NCBI RefSeq assembly: GCF_019703515.2
Contig: NC_059356.1
Span: 23,316,197-23,380,196, forward strand
Source of the DNA: Myxocyprinus asiaticus
Lineage: Eukaryota; Chordata; Actinopteri; Cypriniformes; Catostomidae
Direction: 5' to 3'
Length of the DNA: 64,000 nucleotides
Below are positions 46,159 to 56,910 of the stretch, in pieces. The translations under genes were made by a program, and so were the position numbers. The notes below the pieces were generated by a model, which saw only the letters and a program-made list of their open reading frames with translations, searched no databases and was not told the origin of the DNA. Numbering within the stretch: the stretch's first letter is position 1; each line of letters begins with the position of its first letter.

Positions 46159-48224
46159 GTTTAAGTTTTTAATATCCCCATTTACTTCCATATCCTTTTT
46201 CCACTGACAGGGTGCTAGTTCTGGTGCAAAATCTGGAACAGTTCCAGACTTTTCCACCTTATAGAAGGAGGCTCTGGGCCAGTAAAACTGGCTCCGCACC
46301 GGTTTCTAAAACCTGCTAGTTTCAAACCTGGAACTGCTAACATCAGAGGTCAGGGGCTGTTTGTTTTTCAAAGCAACAACAACTCAGTCAAAACTGACAC
46401 AAAACAAAACTAAATCCCACAAAACTACATAGCTCCAATTATAATCAACAAAGCTATCTTCAGTAGAATCGCCCAATGCAACACATTTATTTAGTTATAA
46501 CTTTGGAACTTTACATGAAAACCAGCTTCTGATAAAGACGCTGAATCAAATTACTTTGGAGGTTAAAATATGTATATATCTCAAAATGTGAAGACTGATC
46601 TCACTGTGAATTCGTCAACAGTATGTCAAAAGTTCTTCAGCTGAAGTCAGTCTGTGCTTAACAAAATTCAAATTACTGTCTCCGTTGGAAGTGTTGTTGA
46701 ACATATGGGCACGTGTGTGAGCTCAAGTTTCAAGGTGAAATGTCCACAGAGTGGTGCCAAAAGCAAGTTGTATTTTTAGTTGTAAATTATGCAATTGTGA
46801 GGGCTGAGACGACACAGGGATGAGGAGTGAAACCAGTCGCAGGGATATTTAAATGAAAGAAATAATCAGGATACACGACAGTGAAGTACACAACAGGGGA
46901 AGCAAAATAACAACAAGGAAAACCAGGACTAAACACTTAGCTTGTATTAAGACAGTGTGGTGTAGTCTGTACAACAGTAGACAAGACTAGACAATGAAGG
47001 TGAACATTAGGTTAGTATTTACAGAGTCTTAGTAATCAGGTGATTTGGAGCAGGTGAAACAGATTAGAGTGGAGTGAGTTGGAGCGGATGATGGCTGGAG
47101 ATGGAGAGACTGATAGTAATAGTCAATAGGAATGCATATGTTAACTCCCTAACCCAAACCCCAACCCTAAGCCTAACCGTCATTGGAGTAAAAATGTAAT
47201 CTTAGAGAGAAAATACAACCTCTGAATCCCATCATTGATTATGTAAATTCTGATTACTTCCTGGTTTCCATGAGACCAGAACCCATGTCTTAGAGGTTGC
47301 TCGTGCAACATGCTATCAGTCATACCACAGAAAAAGGTAAACTCTTTGCAATTGATGTAAAAATGTCTTATGGGAGATGCCACTTTTCTGTCAGCAGGAT
47401 GGAGTCGATGTCAGGGTACTGAAACATTCAAGTTTGAGTGTCAAGTTCCAATGTGATCATGTTAAAACTTGTAAAATGTGTTAACAAAGACTGATGCTGC
47501 ATGTTAATTTCTCTCAAGTCTGTGGAAACTTGGGCCAGTTTTGAGAGAGGTTCATAGATCCCCAGACGAGCAACAGCTCTAGCAAGAGAACCAAAACTGT
47601 TTTGGTAGAAAAGTGTGACATGGCATTCACTCTTGGCCTAAAAGGAATTTAAACCCAAACCAACACATCAAAAGATAACATGGCTGAATAAACACGTGAA
47701 CAGAACAAATATAAAATCTTGCACTTTTGTTTAGATGATGCACTCTTATTGTCCATGTCATCCCCATCCGTGGTCCTTTCTTATTTTGTTTTGGGTTTTC
47801 CAAGAAAGAGTATGTTTAATCTGCTCCGCCATCATCAATCATCTATGCAATGCTCAACAAAGGCATGCTCATTTGAGCACATTTGAAATGGTGGCTTGCA
47901 CATGAAACAAGTCAAGGCAATGCTCAAATGTCTCTGAACTGACTGATCAAAGAGTCAGTGTGGGTCAACAGGAAAAAGCAGAACCTAATGAAGCCACTCT
48001 GTCCATTCAGAGACAAAATATATGAATCAGATGAACAACAACACAGATATCTGTTTGCAAATGTACTCAACAGTCAGTAAAACATTATAGGGTTATCAAG
48101 AGCAGTCTATTGTGTTTCTCCAGTGTCTGTGAATTTTGGATGCTTGGATTTCTGTTTAATTACTTCAGAACACTTAAGTAAAAAACAAAAAAACAAAAAC
48201 AAAAGAAAAAACAACATTTTACAG
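46159..48224. other. Non-coding stretch with telomere-like patch
   Basis: No gene seen. 46200-46350 contains CCACTGACAGGGTGCTAGTT and AAACCTGCTAG words resembling a short DNA repeat. 46800-47100 is A/G-rich and may be a degraded LTR. 47148-47178 is a degenerate CCCTAA-type run (CCCTAACCCAAACCCC, then CCTAAGCCTAACC). Confidence 0.5.
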
Positions 48225-48480
48225 ACAATACAAAATGTCCTAAATTAATGTAATTCAGAAACTTTTGTAAAAGGTGTAGAATATAATTTCAGCACCATTA
48301 CTGTCACCAAACGGAATTGCAAAAATAATCACTGTTTTTAAAAATGTTTCTCAAAAACTCCCCCCTTCTTCCATTGGTCAGCAAACAGACAGTCCAGCCC
48401 TAAAGTCATGCCATTGGTTTAGCCAATGTTGCCCTGTCTGGCTGCTAGGGATGCTCAAACCAAAATAAAAATGTTTTGAA
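48225..48480. repeat. Diverged TTAA-MITE fragment (6.0-kb family)
   Basis: Shares AATAATCACTGTTT, the CCATTGG pair and GGTTTAGCCAATGTTGC-type words with 6090-6210. The ends are lost. Confidence 0.55.
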
Positions 48481-48988
48481 GCACCACAGAGCCACAGTTT
48501 TACACATTCGGAATCAAACAACGAATGGCTTATTTATAGTTGTTTCTGCCTATTAAGCTGGGATGGATGAAAGTGTTTAAACTTGGATAAAATTCCACAC
48601 TCCTCATGTTCATCGTATTAATTTAAAATACACACTAAATCAAATAATTTCAGCCTGCAATACACTTGAAATTTTATTTAAAGATGTGCAAATACTGCAG
48701 TATTATTAACTGACCTAAACTACATTGATCTTAGGCAGCTAGTCAGAACCAAATATACTTCTCCACTCTAAGATTCAAAATGAAAGAAAATTCTTCTGAT
48801 ATTATAGGAAGTGAATGTGACATTTAATCTATAGAATATACTTTATATTCTGTGGCCAATCCACCAATAACATCATGCAGTTATTTACAGATAAAAGCGA
48901 TGCCAACCCAAAACACACTTTCAGTTCCACTATAGCAAGCTATAGTCTAACCTTGAAACATGAAAGCAGCTCTCAAAAAAAAAAGAAA

Positions 48989-48993
<5 letters not shown>

Positions 48994-49073
<80 letters not shown>
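48994..49073. repeat. (TA)n(CA)n compound microsatellite
   Basis: TA units to about 49037, then CA units to 49073, directly abutting the CAGGGTTGGG element. Confidence 0.95.
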
Positions 49074-49077
<4 letters not shown>

Positions 49078-49830
49078 GTTGGGGAGTAACGGAATACATG
49101 TAACGGGAATACGTATTTAAAATACAAAATATAAGTAACTGTATTCCACTACAGTTACAATTTAAATAATTGGTAATTAGAATAGAGTTACATTCAAAAA
49201 GTATTTTGATTACTGAAGAGATTACTTTGCATTTTATTGTCATTTGTTTCATTTAATATTTAGTCCTTTCAGATGGAAAACATTTATACATATAAATGAT
49301 GAGATCCAAAGAGCGTTTGAGCAGCAGTGAAACACTTTCTTATGATGTGTTAAATTCATACGAGAAGACAGAGAAATAAGTTTGAAGTAAGTTTGGAGCA
49401 GAAGAATTTTACATTTTACATACACGTTACCAGGCACAATCATATTTTTTTATCAAGAAAATTCACGTTGGATCGTAATTTCTTTTTTTCTAGTAAGACC
49501 TTTGATATTAGGGCAAAAATCGTATTCTTAATAATTTTTGTATTGTTTTTCTGTAAAAATATCTAAAAATCCATAAAACAAGATCAATTTGATTGATCTT
49601 GTTTTAGAAACAACACTGCATAAGATATTTAGGTTTTACAGAGAATGTATAGAGTTTTTATAGTCAAAACAAGTGAAGAAATCTACCACTGCTGAAAAAG
49701 TAATCCAAAGTATTTAGAATACGTTACTGACCTTCAGTAATCTAACGGAAGACATTACAAATTACATTTTACAGCATGTATTCTGTAATCTGTAGTGGAA
49801 TACACTACAAAAGTAACCCTCCCAACCCTG
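49074..49830. mobile_element. CAGGGTTGGG element, full copy
   Basis: 757 bp with inverted ends CAGGGTTGGGGAGTAACGGA and ACTACAAAAGTAACCCTCCC AACCCTG (split here), each followed by subterminal words such as GGAATACA and TGTATTCC. The left flank is (CA)n and the right flank leads into (TA)n, so no target duplication can be read. A truncated inverted copy is at 26422-26965. Non-coding. The superfamily is not certain. Confidence 0.75.
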
Positions 49831-49836
49831 TATTTG

Positions 49837-49841
<5 letters not shown>

Positions 49842-49915
<74 letters not shown>

Positions 49916-49936
49916 TACATACACACACACACACAA
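49842..49936. repeat. (TA)n(CA)n compound microsatellite
   Basis: About 33 TA units followed by CA units with CATA interruptions, on the other side of the CAGGGTTGGG element. Confidence 0.95.
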
Positions 49937-52184
49937 AAACTGGGCTGGATTCTGTTGGTATAGCGGTGTGAAAAAAAAAAAGTAACACTAACGGTGTTTC
50001 AGGCTCAAATTTGACACCCTATTGGAAATGAATGGGTGAGACAATAAAACCGTGCATTTTTTTTATTTGTCAAATAAAATCAATAAATCAGCCACAATAC
50101 AGAACACACACATAAATGAAGAGATGATACTATAACACATCCACAATGCAGAACTCACATGCTCACACACACACACTCATGTTGGTGCAGCTATCATTAT
50201 GAGGACTCTCCATAGACAATGATTTTATACTGTACGAACTATATGAATGAATATAGACACAAATGCAAAACACATACAGAAATGAGGGGTTGGGACCAAT
50301 ACACATCCACAATGAAGAACACACACATGTATGATTATTGCTGTTGGTTTAATTGACATATTTTATTAATTTCTTCTGAGTTATTGAATTGGGATGTTTG
50401 AAATAAATAATAGGCAACTAAACTCTTACTCCAAGTCTTGTCTTTGTAACACCATAATCAGTAACATAATGTGGCATCATTGCAAAAACTGACACTTCAA
50501 AACACCTCAAACCAAAAAATGCTAAACTTTGACATAAATAATGATTTTGTTTTAGGTCTTTGATAATGTCTAAACATATATCTAAATGCATAACAAGATC
50601 TGAAAACAAAAATCAGTTCGATACAATCAGGCAAATGAGTTGACCTCTGCAACCATCTGCTGGTTATATGTTGTAATTTCATATCTAAAGTTTTTTTTTT
50701 TTTTCTCTCTCTCTCTCTTCAACAGATGGCAGTATTCTGCATGACAATATGTCCCTGAATAAAATTGTGACATAGTTAAGTGTTAAGTGAAAAATGTTCT
50801 TATTTTATATAAATATGAATGGTGTTGTTTGGTAATTTAAAAAAAAAAAAAAAAAAACTTCACAACTTTAGATTTTAAATCATTGAAGTTTGTGATATAT
50901 ATATATATAAACATTATTTTGGTACAAATTACACTTAATGTGTGGGGGTCAAAACTGACCCCTAACACACAGCATGCAAACCCTTAACGAACAGAATACA
51001 AGGGTTAAACGGGTACTATATTTCTGAGCATGTTACTGGGCACTTTTAAATTCGCTAGTTCTAATGTAAGATGAAAGGAATGCCATATGTCTAAACTCTG
51101 CTGTATGTAAACACACAAACAGTATGTGGACACTGGCATCTCTGAGAGAGCGGCTCAATGCACTACTGCCTGAAAGGGATTGTTTTATTGGTGTATTGGA
51201 CAATTTGTCTTTAAAGAGAACATATAAAACAATAACAGACATATGAATGGGGAAAACAATGCCAAAGGGTGGATTTTGGAGCTCAAGTGTGTATTTTTTC
51301 TATCAACTTGCTCATGCTGTTAGGGCCTAAGGTGGAAAACCCAGTTTTGACGGATTACAGTAATAAGATCTGCAATAGCCAAATACTATTAAGGGTGCTC
51401 GTGTGTATGTTTGGTAGCAATGGGCAACCCATTGAAATCCCTCATGTTTTGGCACTTTATAGTTATGCCCTCAATCTGAGGGTTGAGCAATAGACACCAT
51501 GCACATAAAACTACATTAAATCAGCATTACAAAATGAATTAATTTGCTGGCTCAGTCTCTGTGTACAAAAGCACACCTGCCCACCATGCTACAACACTGA
51601 TATATATGGTATATAAATCCTGAGGATGACTTGACCATTTTCTCTGGCAATGAGGCAAAATTAGTGTTTAAGCATTACACTTAATGATTGGTGGCTTTTG
51701 TCGCTCAGTGCATAAGCAACACAAACATAGACTAAATTCATTCCCCTACATCATTAGCCCTAAAACTCAAACGCACACACACACAAACACTCCTGGACTC
51801 CAATAAAAAAACACGATTGGCAATGAATCGTGATCATTCTGTGGTGGCACCAAAATTCCGTCCAACCGGGTTGTCAAAAGCAATGGTAGCCAAACAAATT
51901 TTGCATAAACAGACACTCTAAGCTTCCTCAGATATATGGGTAGTCCTGTGAACATGTAGAATGATTAATAGATAGAAAGTGTCTCAAAGTCTAAAAGTTT
52001 AGTGGCAAAGAATCTGGCCGGAGTCCATTTATTCCCCTGCTGAGTCTAGTAGATATATTTCATGGCACCTTTTCCAGCGATATCTGACTTGTAGTAGCAA
52101 CATTTTCTGTGTGGCATTTCCAAAAATTATTTTTTTTTTTTTAAAGTAATAAAATAAAATACATCTTTACAGCACCTTTAATGC
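49937..52184. other. Non-coding stretch, no gene seen
   Basis: Poly-T/(CT)n at 50692-50719, poly-A at 50840-50857, and a palindromic GGGGTCAAAACTGACCCC at 50945-50962. Short frames have no domain content. Confidence 0.5.
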
Positions 52185-52731
52185 CTTTCTACTAGGGATG
52201 ATCCGATACCGTTTTTTTGAGAACGATTATGAGTGGCAATACTTTTTTTTTTTAATTCTTGCTGATACAGAGTCCGATACCTGTTTTTTTTTTTTTTTTT
52301 TTTTTTTATATCATCAAGATTGTGTTTAAATAAATAAATTAAAACTTTAATCAAATGAAAGTATAACAATTAATTTTCAACATAATATTGTATTATTTTT
52401 CATCAAATGAAGTGCTTATATACAGAACCTCACAGCACAATCCTAAATACAACATTGGAGTTATTTTTGTCAGATAAAGTGCTGCATAATAGAGCATCAC
52501 GAGATGTATGAGATATTGCTTAAATATAATACAGTTACTATTGATTTATTATTAGTAGTAGTAGTAGTAGTAGTAGTATAACAGTGAATACACCGTGTAA
52601 CAATTTTTTATTTTATTTTTTTTTTGGTTCCTGGGTACTGTGTTATGCCTCAAAAGTACAGAAAATTGCTATTATTCCCCACAAACTTTGCTTTTGTGAA
52701 CAGGACAGTAATATTTTGAAATTTACCTATT

Positions 52732-52828
52732 TTCCAGAAGATTCCAGATAGATTCAGTGCTGAGTAAACTTGGTGTAACTTCTAGAACTTTCTAGAACGT
52801 TCCAGTAATATAAATAGTAGTATAAATA
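52732..52828 (+). promoter_or_regulatory. Heat-shock element clusters and TATA box
   Basis: Alternating TTC/GAA triplets at exact 2-bp spacing form a 3-unit element at 52732-52744 and a 5-unit element at 52780-52802 (TTC 52780, GAA 52785, TTC 52790, GAA 52795, TTC 52800). TATAAATA follows at 52821-52828, and an ATG lies 72 bp further on. This is the layout of a vertebrate heat-shock promoter, where HSF1 trimers bind nGAAn arrays. The first element overlaps the inner edge of the transposon's left inverted repeat. Activity is an inference. Confidence 0.75.
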
Positions 52829-52899
52829 CAGGAGCCTTAAGCCCACCAGTTCAGTTTAGTTCCAGCTGCCTAAGTGGATACATAATTACATTATACATC

Positions 52900-54285
52900 A
52901 TGATGGTGCCGCGGATGGCCGCCTCAGTGTGGAGCGCTTCTATTGTTCTGTTATTTTTGTTTGTTTGTCCTGTGTTTAGTAATCTTTTTTCAGTCAGTTT
53001 TACCAGAGACGAGCTGCTGAGCATTCGACAGCATACGCCAGTCAAAATTTTCCTGGATTTTGAATATTCGGACGTTATGGTTGACATTCTAGTCGGAGGC
53101 GCGGCTGTGTTGTTTAAACGTGCTAGGAGACGCAGGCGAGGGAGACGAGCAGGCGCGCTGGTCAGGCTCTGTCGGCACGGCTTTCGAACAACGCTGCCGA
53201 GCATTCATCTAGCAAATCTCCGCTCTCTTCCTAACAAAACGGACGAAATACATCTCCTCACATGCACAAACAAGGACTTTTCAAATTCTGCTGCCTTGTG
53301 CTTCACAGAAACCTGGCTGAGTGATGCCATTCCAGACAGCGCATTACATCTGCCAGGTTTCCAGCTGTTCAGAGCGGATCGCAACGCGGAGTTAACGGGG
53401 AAAACGAGAGGCGGTGGAACATGCTTTTACATCAATCAAAGTTGGTATACAGATGTAACAGCATTAAAGAGGATGTGCTGTCCTAATTTGGAAGTGCTCT
53501 TTATTAACTGTAAGCCTTTCTACTCACCGCGTGAGTTTTCCTCGTTTATTCTGGTGAGTGTGTATATCGCGCCAAACGCGTGTTTGAACACTGTGCTGCA
53601 ACATCTGACTGATCAAATCACAGACACAGAACAACAATACCTGGACTCAGTTATTATTATTCTTGGGGATTTTAACAAAGCAAACCTCACACGTGAATTG
53701 CCCAAATACAAACAGCACATTACTTGCCCAACCAGAGACAGAAATATATTGGATCACTGCTACAAAACAATAAAGGATGCATATCGCTCTGTTCCTAGAG
53801 CAGCTTTGGGACTCTCTGATCACTGTCTGGTTCATCTTCTTCCAACCTACAGACAGAAATTAAAATCTGCTAAGCCTGTATTAAGGACTGTAAAGAGATG
53901 GACCAACGAAGCAGAGCTGGAACTACAAGCCTGCTTTGACTACACTGATTGGAGTGTTTTTGAGGCTGCAGACACCAATCTGGACAAGCTCACAGACACT
54001 GTTACATCATATATCAGTTTCGGTGAGGATATGTGCATTCCTACTAGGACTTATTTAACATTTAACAATGACAAACCATGGTTTACAGTGGAACTCAGGC
54101 AGCTTTGTCAGGCCAAAGAGGATGCTTACAAAGTTGGGGATAATGTCTTGTACAATCAGGCCAGAAACACACTGAATAAAGGAATCAGAGTGGCTAAAAG
54201 AAGATACTCTGAGAAGCTGAAAAACAAGTTTTCAGGCCCAGCAGAGGTTGTACTTCCTTCCTTCGTCCTTGTGAAAGGACTTTGA
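52900..54285 (+). CDS. LINE ORF2 N-terminal part with intact endonuclease domain
   Basis: 461 codons. The N-terminus (1-95) has a hydrophobic stretch (residues 15-29) and an Arg-rich patch (74-85). The apurinic-type endonuclease spans about 100-320: ANLRS (N106), FTETW (E137), the GRGGG-like TRGGGTCFY loop, LGDFNK (D257, N259), and GLSDHCLVHL (D307, H308). Every catalytic residue I can check is present. The connector to RT continues to KLKNKF (residue 444). Then 16 unrelated residues lead to a stop, so the RT domain is missing and the LINE is 3'-truncated, the opposite of usual. The start at 52900 follows the heat-shock/TATA block by ~70 bp. A TTTTCAG at the break point could be a splice acceptor. 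The nicking function is plausible, retrotransposition is not. Confidence 0.85.
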   Translation: MMVPRMAASVWSASIVLLFLFVCPVFSNLFSVSFTRDELLSIRQHTPVKIFLDFEYSDVMVDILVGGAAVLFKRARRRRRGRRAGALVRLCRHGFRTTLPSIHLANLRSLPNKTDEIHLLTCTNKDFSNSAALCFTETWLSDAIPDSALHLPGFQLFRADRNAELTGKTRGGGTCFYINQSWYTDVTALKRMCCPNLEVLFINCKPFYSPREFSSFILVSVYIAPNACLNTVLQHLTDQITDTEQQYLDSVIIILGDFNKANLTRELPKYKQHITCPTRDRNILDHCYKTIKDAYRSVPRAALGLSDHCLVHLLPTYRQKLKSAKPVLRTVKRWTNEAELELQACFDYTDWSVFEAADTNLDKLTDTVTSYISFGEDMCIPTRTYLTFNNDKPWFTVELRQLCQAKEDAYKVGDNVLYNQARNTLNKGIRVAKRRYSEKLKNKFSGPAEVVLPSFVLVKGL

Positions 54286-54289
54286 TCAG

Positions 54290-55740
54290 AAAAATGTAAG
54301 ATTCTTTGTGCTAAAAATACCTTTTAAATGTAATGCATGATATTTAATTTAAAATAGTGTTTGTTGAAATAAAAATTTACTCATTTTATGTTAAACCTTT
54401 TTGTTTATCATCTTTAAAGTGACTATGTTAGTGATGTGCTTGACAACTTAATACATTTTGTTTAAAAAATAAAATGTTCTCCTCTGTTAAAAGTAAAAAT
54501 GCAAGACAATTTGTGATAAAGCTACATCTAAAATGAAACAAAATGCTTTTTGTTTAAGTGACAATGAAAACACAAAACTTTATTTTTGTTAAACTGTTCA
54601 TATTTAAAGCGGATGTGAGTTTTGCTGTAAACAGTAGTCTTTGTTTTAGAAACACATATTATCTCACTGTTAAAAGTAAAAAAAATAAAAAAAATAAAAA
54701 GCATTTGTATTAAAGATACAGCTAGAAATATATAAAAATGGAATATTGTGTTGCAGTAACACAAACCAGTTTGGTAAAACAATGGGATTGCTAAACTTTT
54801 TTTTTTTTTTTTTTTACCTTTTGTTCATCATCTTTAAAGTGACAACGCTAGAGATGTGCTTCACAATCTAATACCTATTGTTTAAAAATCTAATTTTCTT
54901 TTGTTAAAAATAAAAAATGTTAGACTATTTGTGTTAAAGCTACATCTAAAATGACATGAAATGCATTACTGTGTTATAGTAACATAACTCTGTTTGATTA
55001 CATAATGTTATATTAGACTTTATTTTTGTTAAACCATTTGTTCGTTATCTTTAAAGTAACTGAGTTTGCTGCACAATGTTCACCTTTTTGTTTTGGAAAA
55101 ACATTTTGTCCTCTTTGTTAAAAGTAAAAAAATTAACAAACTAAAAGATACAAGTGTTAAAGATACAACTAGAATGATATAAAATCGCTGTTGACGTAAC
55201 ACAAACCTGTTTGCTAAAATACTGTAATGCTAATTGAATATGTGGATGAGTTTGCAGCACATTCTTTACTCATCGTTTTAGAAAGATACTTTCTTATCTT
55301 TGATAAATGTAAAAATGTAAATGTAGTTAAAGATAAAACTAAAATTAAAAGAAAGACATCACTGTGTTTTAGTAACAACCATGTTTGTTAAACTATTGCT
55401 AAACTTTACCTAGGTTAAACCATTTATTAATGATCTTTAAAAGTGAAAATCTGAATGAGTTTGCTTCACAGCCGATATCCATTGATTTAGAAACACATTT
55501 TCACCGCCTTGTTAAAAGTAAAAATGTAAGACATTTTTTGTTAGAGCTATTGCTAAAATGAAATACATTGTGTTTTAGTAAAATAAACCTATTTGTTAAA
55601 CTAATGCCAAACATTACCTTTGTTAAACCATTTATTCATCATTTTAAAGTGAATATGTAAGCTGCTTTGTGGCACATCTTGTATGTATTGTTTTAGAGAG
55701 ACACTTTCTTATCTTTGTTAAAAAGAAAAAGAAAAAATGT
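54290..55740. repeat. AT-rich tandem repeat, ~200-bp period
   Basis: About seven diverged units. Each has a TTTGTTAAACCATTTGTTCA-like segment, ATCTTTAAAGTGA, a TTTTAGAAACACATTTT-like segment and GTTAAAAGTAAAAATGTAAG. Unit starts are seen near 54395, 54583, 54805, 55024, 55230, 55409 and 55619. It directly follows the truncated LINE ORF. No coding capacity. Confidence 0.75.
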
Positions 55741-56111
55741 CTTATACCATGCATTATTTTGTCACCTCAGTTTTTCACTAAGCATTACATCATTAAAGGA
55801 TACATCATTTAAACACATTTTAAATGGAATACTACTTTTTATGTCTTACAATAATAATTACAATAAAAATACAAATAATATGACCCCACACACATTACTT
55901 TATCATGTTTTCAAAAACATCTTGGTGATTACAACATTGTATTATTTAATCACTATTTTTTAGTTTGAGTTCAGAGGAAGGTAATAACAGCTGACCAAAC
56001 ACATCATACCATATCATGTAAAACAGCCGGAGGGAGGAGGAGGAGGAGAAGGAAGCAAAGGTCAAGTGAAAACACCTGTTAGGTCATAAATCATAGGTCA
56101 TTAATCATTTT

Positions 56112-56910
56112 TTGTCATTCGGTGCATCATATTTACTACTCGCCTTGAAGTATGATGAGTACGGCTGGGAGGTCATAGGAGACTTCAAAATGGTGGCATT
56201 CCTGGTGGGTCTCCAAGGCAGTTTTACCAAGTTTCCCTGCTATCTTTGCCTTTGGGACAGTAGGGACACCAATGCGCACTACCACAGGCGGGACTGTTTA
56301 CAGCGGACCGAGTTCTCTGTGGGGAGGAACAATGTCAAGTGGGAGCCACTGTTGGACCCCCGGAAGCTGCTGATGCCACCACTGCACATCAAATTGGGCC
56401 TTAAGAAACAATTAGTCAGAGCTCTAGATAAGGAATTGGCAGCCTTCAAGTACCTTCAAGACTTCTTCTCTAAGCTGTCTGAGGCAAAGGTCAAAGCTGG
56501 TGTCTTCGTCAGACCACAGATAAAGAAGATCCTGGAGTGCAATGAATTCCCCAAGAAGCTCACTAGTAAAGAGAATGCGGTTTGGAACAGCTTTGTCGCA
56601 ATGGTTTGGGGCTTTCTGGGCAATCACAAGGCCTAAAACTATGTGGAGCTGGTTGAGACTCTGGTGAAGAACTAAGGCACAATGGGCTGTAGGATGTCCC
56701 TCAGAGTCCATATCCTTGATGATCATCTTGATAAATTCAAAGAGAACATGGGAGCGTACTCGGAGGAGCGAGGCGAGTGCTTCCACCAGGATATACTGGA
56801 CTTTCAACGCCACTACCAAGGACAGTATAACGAGAACATGATGCGAGACTAAATTTGGGGGCTGATTCGTGAAAGTGATTTACAGTATAATCGTAAATCT
56901 TGAAAAACTA
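56112..56910 (+). pseudogene. Conserved transposon-associated protein of unknown function, broken
   Basis: The open frame 56112-56636 (174 codons) includes EVIGDFKMVAFLVGLQG, then FPCYLCLWDSRDTNAHYHRR (a Cx2C...HxH metal-binding-like pattern), NNVKWEPLLDPRKLLMPPLH, then IKLGLKKQLVRALDKE. After a stop, the same frame family continues (YVELVETLVKN, FHQDILDFQRHYQGQYNEN, IWGLIRESDLQYN) to about 56900 with stops. I recall near-identical uncharacterised proteins, repeated in many fish and invertebrate genomes, always of transposon character, but I cannot assign a function. The N-terminal half is missing. It may be the enclosing 52626-57163 element's own gene. Confidence 0.65.
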
